From positions 1 through 44,627 of IMG/VR virus record IMGVR_UViG_3300036851_000117: a DNA stretch of 44,627 bases; one strand, 5' to 3'. This document shows, piece by piece, positions 17,513-24,228 of the stretch. Positions within the stretch are counted from its first letter, which is position 1; each line of letters begins with the position of its first letter. The notes under the pieces are model-generated. The model searched no databases. It saw nothing but the letters and a program-made list of their open reading frames with translations, and was not told the DNA's origin. This DNA comes from a virus. The position numbers were made by a program, and so were the translations under genes.

Positions 17513-17832
17513 TAATTAGCCTTGCACGCTGCCGATTCGCTTAGAACTGGGGGTCCGTCCAAGAGGAATGACTGTTTATCCTCGTCTGATAGCTGGCCGA
17601 CAAACAGCTGGTATCCAATTGCTTGGACCAAGTCAGCTGCGTCGAGATTGTTCGCCGCCGCGCCGAACGCGATTCCCACACGCTCTATTTGCGCCTGGGG
17701 AGCAGAGTCAACGAATTCAACGGCTAACGTTGCTGCAAGGTGGTCTTGCGTGCATGCAACGAAGCTGAACGACTTGGCGAAGACGCCAGTAGCGAGTAGA
17801 AACGCGACGAGAGTGGCGGCGAACAATTTCAT
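17512..17832 (-). CDS. Small exported protein
   Basis: 106 residues with a clear signal peptide (MKLFAATLVAFLLATGVFAK, cleavage near AKS). The mature part is acidic and Ala-rich with three Cys. It is the gene just before the large terminase and next to the LysM and coiled-coil membrane genes, so an envelope or lysis-related role is possible. No family recognised. Confidence 0.65.
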   Translation of the reverse strand: MKLFAATLVAFLLATGVFAKSFSFVACTQDHLAATLAVEFVDSAPQAQIERVGIAFGAAANNLDAADLVQAIGYQLFVGQLSDEDKQSFLLDGPPVLSESAACKAN

Positions 17833-17861
17833 ACAAACTCCTGAGGGGCTACGCCCCGTAA

Positions 17862-18143
17862 CTAACCCTGATCGCTGGCATCAGCGATATCGGCTCCAAT
17901 AGCCTGAACCTTGTCAAAGAGGGCGTCAAGGTCAGCCTGAGTGACCGGACTTCCCGCAGCGAGCTGTGCCTTGAGATCGGCAATCGCAGCTTCCAATCCA
18001 TCCACACCAGTCGCCACTGCGTCAATTGCACTGTTGAGTTCTGCAAGTGTTGCCATGATTTTCCCTACCTTTCGTAGTAACAATACACCCTGAATGGCAA
18101 TAAGCAGCGAAGCTGCTGTTACAATCAAGTCTACGTAGTGCAT
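17862..18143 (-). CDS. Membrane-anchored coiled-coil protein with a possible internal start
   Basis: 93 residues from ATG at 18143, preceded by AGGGA. Residues 3-27 form one hydrophobic span (VDLIVTAASLLIAIQGVLLL); then MATLAELNSAIDAVATGVDG begins an amphipathic helix ending DIADASDQG. A second strong ribosome site (AGGTAGGGAAAATC) precedes the internal ATG at 18056, which would give a 64-residue soluble form. The soluble form by itself resembles a stand-alone small phage protein. A holin- or antiholin-like pair is one possibility. Confidence 0.6.
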   Translation of the reverse strand: MHYVDLIVTAASLLIAIQGVLLLRKVGKIMATLAELNSAIDAVATGVDGLEAAIADLKAQLAAGSPVTQADLDALFDKVQAIGADIADASDQG

Positions 18144-18164
18144 GTATCGGTCCCTGTGCAACGG

Positions 18165-18380
18165 TCATCGTTTAGGAATCTTGAGAACCTGGCCAGGGTA
18201 AATCTTGTCTGGGTCAGACAGCTTGTCCCGATTGGCGTCAAAGATGGTTGGGTATGCGTTCCCGTCTCCATACTTTTTTAGAGCGATGCCGGAGAGCGTG
18301 TCCCCAGGTTTCACGGTGTAAGTTGGGGTTCTGCCAAAGAGATTGCTTAGACAATTGGATAGCCATCTAAACAAGGTCAT
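18165..18380 (-). CDS. Small LysM-domain protein
   Basis: 71 residues. Residues 19-69 are one LysM module ([20 protein letters not shown], then [12 protein letters not shown] and [10 protein letters not shown]), which binds peptidoglycan. The N-terminus ([15 protein letters not shown]) is amphipathic. It may tether a lysis or tail protein to the cell wall. The gene overlaps the one upstream by ATGA. Confidence 0.85.
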   Translation of the reverse strand: MTLFRWLSNCLSNLFGRTPTYTVKPGDTLSGIALKKYGDGNAYPTIFDANRDKLSDPDKIYPGQVLKIPKR

Positions 18381-18529
18381 GGTTTCGCATCCTTTAAGCC
18401 CTTCAAGGCTTTCTTATGCTTCCGTTCTGGAAGATCGCCAGTCTTGCCATACTTATCGTCCCAGCGTTTGGCAATCTCGGGGTGTTTAGCGTGCATGAAA
18501 CGCCGCTGGGCATCCGATTTATACGGCAT
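18377..18529 (-). CDS. 50-residue conserved phage protein ([20 protein letters not shown])
   Basis: The pattern MPYKS[19 protein letters not shown] is common among small phage proteins. The rest is Lys-rich (...[16 protein letters not shown]). GAGGAAG is the ribosome site and the stop TGA overlaps the LysM start. Function unknown, probably DNA- or RNA-associated given the charge. Confidence 0.75.
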   Translation of the reverse strand: MPYKSDAQRRFMHAKHPEIAKRWDDKYGKTGDLPERKHKKALKGLKDAKP

Positions 18530-18537
18530 GACTTCCT

Positions 18538-18801
18538 CTATGCCCCGTGGGTGCAGCCAGAGGTGGGTACAGTGTTGTCGCTCGGCTGCGCGTTCGCTGA
18601 CTGCGCCACGTATTGGACGCTAGTAGTTCCTTGGATACCACCAGTGTAGATGTAATATGGATTCCACGATGGATATTGGCGATAGCCATACCAGGACCAC
18701 CCACTACGCCACTCCTGATTGCAGTCCAGACAGTGAACGACCCCGCAGACTCGGCAGTACTTGACGTTGTCGTGATCGCACGAACAGGAGTGATTGTGCA
18801 T
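18538..18801 (-). CDS. Cys/His-rich small protein with zinc-binding start
   Basis: 87 residues. The first 28 residues hold CSC-x-H then CRVCGVVHCLDCN, a compact zinc-binding pattern; the remainder is Tyr/Trp-rich and polar. A second, overlapping reading frame in this stretch was judged noise. Unknown function. Confidence 0.55.
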   Translation of the reverse strand: MHNHSCSCDHDNVKYCRVCGVVHCLDCNQEWRSGWSWYGYRQYPSWNPYYIYTGGIQGTTSVQYVAQSANAQPSDNTVPTSGCTHGA

Positions 18802-18812
18802 TGACGCAATCC

Positions 18813-18995
18813 TTACACTATTGTAACAGGCGTGACAGTCTCAGGTTCCTTGACGACAAGACGGAGTCCAAGGTTCGCCAGAATGACCCAAAGCGGGTCA
18901 AGCACAGGAAGTGCATCAACCTCATAATACTGCTTTGCAATGTGAGCCACCAAGGCTACAATGTTTAGCCATAGAAGTTTAGACTTAAGATTCAT
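18813..18995 (-). CDS. Small hydrophobic membrane protein
   Basis: 60 residues, MNLKSKLLWLNIVALVAHIA at the N-terminus and a second hydrophobic segment (LDPLWVILANLGLRLVV). Size and two hydrophobic segments suit a holin or membrane anchor near the LysM protein. The ribosome site AAGGA precedes the start. Confidence 0.6.
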   Translation of the reverse strand: MNLKSKLLWLNIVALVAHIAKQYYEVDALPVLDPLWVILANLGLRLVVKEPETVTPVTIV

Positions 18996-19000
18996 GTTAG

Positions 19001-19642
19001 TTAATCCTTGTTTGAATCCAGTAATTCACGAGGTGTACCAACGATATGCCCAGTCAGGGGTGTAGCCCCAACACGGACAATTTCGCCTTCCACAACGGGG
19101 GCTGCCTCGATTTTGAGCGCAAGGACGGTCGTTGGCATGTCTCGGACGCCCTTAGACTCCAGGTATTGCTTGAACACGGTGTTCTTGACGGTCTCGATGG
19201 TCGCCATCTTGTTCTTGTTTTGGAGCAGCTCGTTCAGGTTGTCGATGGCTTTTGGGACAATCTCGTGTTCAATACGAGAGATTGGCTCGTTGAACTGGAG
19301 CCAGCCTTCTTTTACGGCAAGGCGGATACAATGCTGAAGATGGGTACGAGCGATTCCAAGGCGTTGGGCAGCGTCAGTATTCGTGATATCTGGCTCTAAC
19401 GTCCGGAGAGTGAGCCATTGCTCGATATGGTAACGAGGGCTGCGCCGCATTAGACCCGTCTCATGCGATCCTTCAGCGTTTAGAACCTTTTGCGTCTCCT
19501 GGGTCTGGGCATCCACGCCATCCCGTCCAGCTCCTGCTGTGAGAGCGAGGGCTTGCGCTTTCCGACGGTGTGTGCACGTGCTACAGGCACAGTCAGGGTT
19601 CTTGTGAGTAGTGGCTCCGCCAGTCCCTTTTTTACCCGGCAT
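19001..19642 (-). CDS. Probable small terminase subunit
   Basis: 213 residues, starting MPGKKGTGGATTHKNP, a basic flexible opening with a CACSTC cluster (residues 19-24), then a helical HTH-like domain (ITNTDAAQRLGIARTHLQHC) and a long charged helix (EIVPKAIDNLNELLQNKNKM). This plan and its place at the head of the packaging genes match small terminase subunits that recognise the pac or cos site. An overlapping 70-residue frame begins upstream at 19692 (see findings). Confidence 0.6.
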   Translation of the reverse strand: MPGKKGTGGATTHKNPDCACSTCTHRRKAQALALTAGAGRDGVDAQTQETQKVLNAEGSHETGLMRRSPRYHIEQWLTLRTLEPDITNTDAAQRLGIARTHLQHCIRLAVKEGWLQFNEPISRIEHEIVPKAIDNLNELLQNKNKMATIETVKNTVFKQYLESKGVRDMPTTVLALKIEAAPVVEGEIVRVGATPLTGHIVGTPRELLDSNKD

Positions 19643-19846
19643 AGTTGCTCTGCGCAGAAGCGCTCGAAGTCGGATGAATCATACTTGGACATTACACACG
19701 TGAACGAATGGGGAAAGAAGATGGGCCGCTTCCCGCCTTGTCATATTGTATAGCGACCCGGAATTTGTCAGGAGCGCTCTGCGAGGAGGGAAGAGCTAGC
19801 AGCGCTGCTCAACTGGGCGGAAAGAACGAGGATGACCTCCAAGTCC

Positions 19847-19874
19847 ATTATACCACAAGATCTGGAGTTGTCAA
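19847..19874 (-). promoter_or_regulatory. Strong sigma70-type promoter for the structural block
   Basis: On the minus strand: TTGACA (19869-19874), 16-base spacer ending TGTGG, and TATAAT (19847-19852). It points toward the small terminase gene and the whole packaging/virion operon, so it is probably the late promoter. Confidence 0.8.
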
Positions 19875-19992
19875 GGGTTATTTTAGAGTAGTGCTTTTTT
19901 CAGGGTAACGGGCGTAAGTGAACAGACAAACGCTGAGCCAAATCAAGACGACGTAGAATGTAGTTGCGAACATGTTTTTCTCCTCAAACAGC

Positions 19993-20021
19993 ATTAAACC
20001 ACATCTCGGAGCGGTTGTCAA
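19993..20021 (-). promoter_or_regulatory. Second minus-strand promoter touching the operator cluster
   Basis: On the minus strand: TTGACA (20016-20021), 17-base spacer ending TGTGG, TTTAAT (19993-19998). The -35 hexamer overlaps the first CAAGTCGG half-site of the adjacent inverted repeats, suggesting repressor control. Confidence 0.7.
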
Positions 20022-20082
20022 GTCGGGGGCGACTTAGGGACCGACTTGCGTGGAAACCAAGTCGGGTGTATGATCCGACTAG
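20019..20082. promoter_or_regulatory. Inverted-repeat operator cluster (CAAGTCGG / CCGACTTG)
   Basis: CAAGTCGG at 20019-20026 with CGACTT close behind (AAGTCG-GGGG-CGACTT palindrome), CCGACTTG at 20041-20048 facing CAAGTCGG at 20058-20065 (9-base spacing), and CCGACTAG at 20075-20082. Probably binding sites for a phage repressor or an origin protein. Confidence 0.6.
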
Positions 20083-20367
20083 GTTTGGACCCAATGCGAG
20101 GATGCTGCATGTATGAATGATTCCTGGACGCAACATGAGTGCCAGACGTAAGGAAAGCGAAGGAATCAAGTTATATTAAAAATTTTACTAGGGAGGACCC
20201 CCCTTCCACCCGACTCTTTGGACAGCCAGAGGGGGACCCCAGGGTATTCTAGGGGACACAGTGGACAGCCATTGTACCCCAATATGTGCGTGTATGTGTG
20301 TCAGATCCTTGACACCATGCGCCAAGCTATTGACACGCGCTAAGCCCAACATACTCATACACTTAAC

Positions 20368-20386
20368 CCGACTTGGACCGACATGG
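20368..20386. repeat. Second site of the CCGACTTGG motif
   Basis: CCGACTTGG (20368-20376) followed by CCGACATGG (20378-20386), two direct copies 10 bases apart, one helical turn, of the motif in the 20019-20082 cluster. It lies about 230 bases before the first plus-strand gene. Confidence 0.5.
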
Positions 20387-20603
20387 ACCCTACTTGCATG
20401 TCAATTCTATGACAGGGGTTTGTGTCAAATTTACCACAAGAGTCAGCTTAACGTCCAAAGAGTCGTAACGCTTTCGTGTTCTACTCGCGTGGTACACGGT
20501 CTGCAGCAGTTTCGGCAGCGCCGCATATCGCGACGCACACATGCCAGCTGGGACACGTCCCCATGCATGGCACAGACCATAGACGTGAGTGGAGTATACC
20601 GCC

Positions 20604-21119
20604 ATGGCCGATCCGAAACACGTCCCGTCACAGCCCGTCGTTGGTCCGCTACCCGCGCCGGTCGCATCCGCGCCAGTCGTACCGCCCGTTGCGCCAGTCG
20701 CGCCGGAGCCCGCGAAACCCGCCATGTCGGTCTTGTTCTCAGCGCCATCATGGCAGGGCACCAAACCCGGAGCCGCAAAGCGGTTAGCGGACGTGCAATT
20801 GCTCGGGTTGTTCCCCGGTATGCCCGGTATCGCTCTGGCCGGTCTGACCATTGCCCAAGAGTCGAAGGGACGGAACGCCAACAGCGTGATTCTGTATCTG
20901 CCATCGGCCAGTCGTATCGGCAGCGAGAAAGCCGTCACTGCCCGGATGTCTCCCGCAACCCAGACGTTCGCTGATGGGACGAGCGAAACCGTCATGACAG
21001 CGGATCGCTCCGGGCTCCGTCAAATCGACAAGCTGACGGATGCGATCATCGATGCTTGGGCGGACGCCAACATTGGCAATCGCAACCCGTACGGCGTAGA
21101 ACTTCCGCTAGCGCTGTAA
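20604..21119 (+). CDS. Pro/Ala-rich protein with a conserved C-terminal part, unknown
   Basis: 171 residues from ATG at 20604 (GGAG upstream, preferred over GTG at 20589). The N-terminal 40 residues are Pro/Ala/Val-rich (PLPAPVASAPVVPPVAPVAP), then a compact domain (LLGLFPGMPGIALAGLTIAQ; ILYLPSASRIGSEKAVTARM) that could bind DNA or protein. First gene of the plus-strand run. Confidence 0.65.
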   Translation: MADPKHVPSQPVVGPLPAPVASAPVVPPVAPVAPEPAKPAMSVLFSAPSWQGTKPGAAKRLADVQLLGLFPGMPGIALAGLTIAQESKGRNANSVILYLPSASRIGSEKAVTARMSPATQTFADGTSETVMTADRSGLRQIDKLTDAIIDAWADANIGNRNPYGVELPLAL

Positions 21120-21187
21120 CCCGCCATCTATCTGCCACTTGGCGCCAGTACATCGCGTATTGGCGCCATTTCCTTTGTACAGAGACT

Positions 21188-21493
21188 ATGCACCACGTTT
21201 CACCCGATTTTCGCCGTTTGACAATCGACCGTCGGTCGGATTACCGTTTTCGCGTGTTCGCCGCATTCGACCGGATTTTCGCCGCACGGCTCGAAACCCC
21301 AGCTCCGGCCATCTCGCCAAACGGCCGCCAAACGCGCCACGTTGCCCCCAGAACCACGAACGCCACGCCAGCCGGGCTCAGCACCACGGCAGCCACCAAA
21401 ACGCGCCAAACGGCCGCTAACGCGGTTTCATCGCGCATACAGCCCATGTCTACCAGAGAATGGGCTAGATACATGGGGATACATGGCGCATAG
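21188..21493 (+). CDS. Possible basic protein, weakly supported
   Basis: 101 residues, starting MHHVSPDFRRLTIDRRS, Arg/Ala/Thr-rich. It lacks a good ribosome site but overlaps the start of the next small gene by 11 bases, consistent with this region's coupled layout. The alternative is that 21.1-21.48 kb is non-coding DNA with short repeats. Confidence 0.3.
   Translation: MHHVSPDFRRLTIDRRSDYRFRVFAAFDRIFAARLETPAPAISPNGRQTRHVAPRTTNATPAGLSTTAATKTRQTAANAVSSRIQPMSTREWARYMGIHGA
21315..21417. repeat. 14-bp direct repeat with flanking related copies
   Basis: CGCCAAACGGCCGC at 21315-21328 and again at 21404-21417. AAACGCGCCA also occurs twice between and beside them, and a GATTTTCGCCG repeat lies upstream (about 21203 and 21274). 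Possibly a binding array or a coding repeat of the doubtful gene at 21188. Confidence 0.45.
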
Positions 21494-21590
21494 ATACAAG
21501 CGTACCGTGCCATCACCACACAGGATTCTGATAGGCCTGTGCATGTTTGCCATATCGTGGGCTGCACTGTTAGCATGGGCACTCGCATGA
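21483..21590 (+). CDS. 35-residue membrane peptide
   Basis: Starts MAHRYKRTVPSPHRILIGLC, followed by a hydrophobic span (IGLCMFAISWAALLAWALA) to the end. Its stop overlaps the next start (ATGA). Typical of the very small one-span proteins scattered through this phage region. Confidence 0.5.
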   Translation: MAHRYKRTVPSPHRILIGLCMFAISWAALLAWALA

Positions 21591-21691
21591 AAGCAATCAT
21601 ACTGATAGAGTTCTATGACAACACGCTATGGCGTATAGCGATACCCATGCAAGCACTACCGATTGCAGTTGAGGGTCGACATGCACGCTAA
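21587..21691 (+). CDS. 34-residue peptide, unknown
   Basis: MKAIILIEFYDNTLWRIAIP at the N-terminus. It overlaps the previous gene by ATGA and the following one by 11 bases, so it looks like a member of the coupled run, but no family can be named. Confidence 0.4.
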   Translation: MKAIILIEFYDNTLWRIAIPMQALPIAVEGRHAR

Positions 21692-22034
21692 CCCCATACA
21701 AGAGTACACGTTACAGTCACGGTATCACAGTACGTGTGCTGAGTGCAAGTGCGGCATCAAGCCTGGTGATGCAATCCGGTATCTGCCCAAGGATGAGCAA
21801 CATGGCAGACTAAAGCCAGTAGTACGGCATGCTGAGGGCAAGTGTCCCGCCGTGATGGATTACACCGTGCAACTAGTGTACCGTGCAACGTCCAAGCTAG
21901 TGCATATCCGGGCACTGTCTGCAACAGAAGCATTGGACAAGGCTAAGCCCAAGCGTATCGCACGGGAAGTGGACATGCCCTGCGGATATGTCGTGAGACA
22001 GGGCAACATCGAAGTGCTACGGAGGGTCGCATGA
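21681..22034 (+). CDS. Zinc-finger-like protein (PARP/treble-clef style)
   Basis: 117 residues from the ATG at 21681 (GAGGGTCGAC upstream). A CAECKCGIKPGDAIRYLP segment (residues 19-36) followed by an HAEGKCP match fits a zinc-binding module that reads a 'material-object' surface in many phage small proteins. The second half is basic with an EALDKAKPKR helix. Probable nucleic-acid or protein adaptor. Confidence 0.65.
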   Translation: MHANPIQEYTLQSRYHSTCAECKCGIKPGDAIRYLPKDEQHGRLKPVVRHAEGKCPAVMDYTVQLVYRATSKLVHIRALSATEALDKAKPKRIAREVDMPCGYVVRQGNIEVLRRVA

Positions 22035-22207
22035 AACTGGCTGACGCCATAGTACAAATCGAGGATATTGTAGGCAACTATGAGGATGATCTTACTACTG
22101 AATACAAGCGGGCAACGGCCCTACTGAAGATTCTGTCAATCATTCTCAAGGTAGGCGTTACATGTCTGACCGCCATCATACGAGATGGCGAGTCGCAGCC
22201 TAGCTAG
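22031..22207 (+). CDS. 58-residue protein, unknown
   Basis: MKLADAIVQIEDIVGNYEDD, then a helical hydrophobic segment (ATALLKILSIILKVGVTCLT). It overlaps the previous stop by ATGA. Mixed amphipathic helices, perhaps membrane-associated. Confidence 0.55.
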   Translation: MKLADAIVQIEDIVGNYEDDLTTEYKRATALLKILSIILKVGVTCLTAIIRDGESQPS

Positions 22208-22217
22208 AAGGGATCGC

Positions 22218-22370
22218 ATGACCTTCGAGCAAGCGTGTTTCCTTGCACAGCGTGACAGCCTGCACGGATATGTACGGCACGTGCACCGCATGAGTACTGG
22301 CCGATACGGCGTCTCTGACTGGTACGACAGTTCTGTAGTGGCATCATATGAGGGAGGAAAGCTGTTATGA
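22218..22370 (+). CDS. 50-residue protein, unknown
   Basis: Starts MTFEQACFLAQRDSLHGYVR. The start is chosen because AGAAGGGATCGC stands directly before it. Tyr/Arg/Ser-rich, no membrane span. Stop overlaps the next ATG. Confidence 0.6.
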   Translation: MTFEQACFLAQRDSLHGYVRHVHRMSTGRYGVSDWYDSSVVASYEGGKLL

Positions 22371-22651
22371 CACCTTGGCTAATCGCTCTGGCACTCGCAC
22401 GGTCACTCGACGCTGCCAGCAGTGCATACGCACTCCAACAGCCTGGACTGGCTGAGGGCGTGGCATGGATGCCCAAGACAGCGACGGGACAGATTGCACT
22501 CCAAGCCGGTATCACGACCGGTCAGGTATATCTGTACCGCCACATTGGCAAGACACGTCCCAAACTCGCCAAGGGGTTGTCGCTCCTTCAGGTTGGCATG
22601 TCTGGGACCGTGTTCACCATGAACGTGCGAGTCATCAAGAGTATCCGCTGA
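22367..22651 (+). CDS. Small membrane protein
   Basis: 94 residues, MTPWLIALALARSLDAASSA at the start, with hydrophobic segments near residues 3-20 and 70-85 (GLSLLQVGMSGTVFTMNV). Resembles small phage membrane proteins of unknown role. Overlaps neighbours at both ends. Confidence 0.65.
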   Translation: MTPWLIALALARSLDAASSAYALQQPGLAEGVAWMPKTATGQIALQAGITTGQVYLYRHIGKTRPKLAKGLSLLQVGMSGTVFTMNVRVIKSIR

Positions 22652-22743
22652 TGTACGTTGATATAGGCTCATACTGGTTCTGGATGGCTATCATTCTGGT
22701 ATGGGCCTATCTCAAACCTCAGCGAGAAGAGGACGAGGATTAG
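22651..22743 (+). CDS. 30-residue single-span peptide
   Basis: MYVDIGSYWFWMAIILVWAY followed by a charged end (LKPQREEDED). TGATG overlap with the previous gene. One membrane span, orientation probably N-out. Confidence 0.5.
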   Translation: MYVDIGSYWFWMAIILVWAYLKPQREEDED

Positions 22744-22744
22744 T

Positions 22745-22882
22745 ATGTTTCTGCATCTTGGGCTATCCACGTACTACATTCCATCCATGTTTGATGCGGT
22801 CATGATCGCCAACATGGTGGAATTACACGACATGTTCATGAACCAGGTGATGGCCGACAAGCCTGCGCGTGCTGCGCTATGA
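22745..22882 (+). CDS. 45-residue Met-rich peptide
   Basis: MFLHLGLSTYYIPSMFDAVM, then eight further residues before a helix rich in Met (MVELHDMFMNQVMADK). Overlaps the next gene by ATGA. Seven methionines in 45 residues is unusual; unknown function. Confidence 0.5.
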   Translation: MFLHLGLSTYYIPSMFDAVMIANMVELHDMFMNQVMADKPARAAL

Positions 22883-23172
22883 GTGAGTTCACCTGGCATG
22901 AGGAGCAAGCCCGCCTCGTGTCAGGCGTGCTGGGCGCACAGTCAGACCAAGGAAGGCCTAACTGGATGAACCTAAGGATATTCCCCATTCACGGTGTGGG
23001 CGATCCATTTGAGGCACTGGCAGACTGGGTAGAACAAGCAACATCATGGGATGCGAGCCCACTAGTGAACATGCGAGGCCGTCCTACCGTTGATGATGTG
23101 GTGCTGGTGAGTGGGAATGAACTGGCATTTGCCATCGAAACAGTCAGAGCCAGATACTGGAGGATAGCATGA
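22879..23172 (+). CDS. Conserved-looking small protein, unknown
   Basis: 97 residues, MSEFTWHEEQARLVSGVLGA then FPIHGVGDPFEALADWVEQA and a helical C-terminus (GNELAFAIETVRARYW). Well-formed soluble alpha/beta protein; overlaps both neighbours. Confidence 0.6.
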   Translation: MSEFTWHEEQARLVSGVLGAQSDQGRPNWMNLRIFPIHGVGDPFEALADWVEQATSWDASPLVNMRGRPTVDDVVLVSGNELAFAIETVRARYWRIA

Positions 23173-23384
23173 AGGCCGGAATGACCCCTGCAGAGACAAT
23201 CAGCGTGTACATGACACTCGTCAACTCACAGTTGAGCGTCAGTCCCAGCACAGGACGCGAGTGGAGAACAATCTCCAGGCGTCTCAGAGCCAGTGCTGAC
23301 GCGGCACGTAAACTCGCCATCATCGCGGAGCGTGAGGCATCTGTCAGTAGTGATGTTGACGTATCCATCACCACGGAAGCGTAG
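23169..23384 (+). CDS. Helical basic protein, unknown
   Basis: 71 residues, MKAGMTPAETISVYMTLVN then a basic helix (REWRTISRRLRASADAARK) and a Ser/Val-rich tail. Possibly nucleic-acid binding. ATGA overlap upstream. Confidence 0.55.
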   Translation: MKAGMTPAETISVYMTLVNSQLSVSPSTGREWRTISRRLRASADAARKLAIIAEREASVSSDVDVSITTEA

Positions 23385-23387
23385 CAC

Positions 23388-23552
23388 ATGATACGCCCTG
23401 ACCTATACATCACATGCAATGCGCAGATTGCTCCATGCGTCCACTGCAAAGGTGGACTTGTTGTACAGGCGTGGCACATTGAACAGAAACACGTAGTCGT
23501 GGTCTGCCTTGCCTGTGAGAAAGACAATCTGCCCGTCGAACAATCCGCATGA
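23388..23552 (+). CDS. 54-residue zinc-ribbon protein
   Basis: CVHCKGG (residues 17-23) and CLACEKDN (residues 41-48) form a two-CxxC zinc ribbon, with a beta-strand pair between. Overlaps the following gene by ATGA, and resembles the zinc-ribbon modules found in its neighbours. Confidence 0.65.
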   Translation: MIRPDLYITCNAQIAPCVHCKGGLVVQAWHIEQKHVVVVCLACEKDNLPVEQSA

Positions 23553-24091
23553 CTGCCCACCTCCCAACATACCGCCAGTGGCAGGCGTTCCGTGAGCGTC
23601 TGCCCCTTCCTCACATGCTGAAGTGCATTGCATGCGAGGCACGTCTGGACTGGCAAGCGTATGACGTGGCATGCAGGGGTACTCGTGATGGAATGGAGCA
23701 TGAGCAGGCGAATCGAGTAAGTGTTGGAGCACTCTGCAAGGTGAAGCAATACGAGTGGTACATCCCTGCGAATGGCAGTAGTGAGGACATCATCGAGTCA
23801 TGGAAGGATGCTGTTATCCCCTTTCACGTGACAGGTGTTGGATGCCCAGTGTGCCAACTCGCACAGGCTAAAGCTGACGCTGACGCCATGCGTCAGTTCG
23901 AGGTACTGTCTGGTGAGCGTATGTCTCACCGTACAGTCCTCGCAATACCATTCCAATTCAACCCAGTGACTAACCTGAGGCTACCCACATCAGTCAGTAC
24001 ACGTAACACCTACATCCGTGCATACGCCAGGCACTCTCCAGCCAAGCGTATCGCCTACATTGATGTAACATCCCAGGTGATGAAATGCTAA
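23549..24091 (+). CDS. Cys-rich protein with zinc-binding pairs, unknown
   Basis: 180 residues. CIACEARLDW (residues 28-37) and CPVCQLAQ (about 97-104) are typical zinc-ribbon pairs, separated by a charged middle. The C-terminal 60 residues are Arg/Ser-rich. Could be a nucleic-acid binding or nuclease-type protein, but no HNH motif is visible. Confidence 0.6.
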   Translation: MTAHLPTYRQWQAFRERLPLPHMLKCIACEARLDWQAYDVACRGTRDGMEHEQANRVSVGALCKVKQYEWYIPANGSSEDIIESWKDAVIPFHVTGVGCPVCQLAQAKADADAMRQFEVLSGERMSHRTVLAIPFQFNPVTNLRLPTSVSTRNTYIRAYARHSPAKRIAYIDVTSQVMKC

Positions 24092-24228
24092 CCTGGTTCT
24101 CACATTCATGCAGATGGTGGAAGGGTGGACATGCGTTGTACCGACACAGTTGGTACCATGTACAGAGCCAGTTGTACTGCATCGTTGAGTGTTCAAAGTG
24201 TCACATCCGATACGTGGAGGCATCATGA
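24085..24228 (+). CDS. 47-residue small protein with a CxxC pair
   Basis: MLTWFSHSCRWWKGGHALYR followed by WYHVQSQLYCIVECSKCHIR; CSKC sits near the end. Trp/Tyr/His-rich. Overlaps the upstream stop and the downstream start. Confidence 0.5.
   Translation: MLTWFSHSCRWWKGGHALYRHSWYHVQSQLYCIVECSKCHIRYVEAS

Larger units (their letters stand above)
19693..20603. other. Divergent control region without a clear gene
   Basis: About 900 bases between the minus-strand structural block and the plus-strand gene run. It contains two sigma70-type minus-strand promoters, an inverted-repeat cluster (20019-20082), a second pair of the same motif (20368-20386), a T-rich stretch, and an AT-rich patch (20170-20190). 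Longer open frames on either strand have no ribosome site and unusual amino-acid use, so I do not call a gene. An origin or a control region for the early/late switch is possible. Confidence 0.5.

Noticed and set aside
19693-20603. tRNA or other RNA gene in the intergenic region
   Set aside because: No cloverleaf-compatible pairing with a T-loop consensus was seen; palindromes there are short operator-like repeats.
20261-20974. 237-residue plus-strand and 201/153-residue minus-strand open frames in the divergent region
   Set aside because: They overlap the better-supported gene at 20604, have no ribosome site, and show the Arg/Cys/His-rich composition typical of shadow frames.
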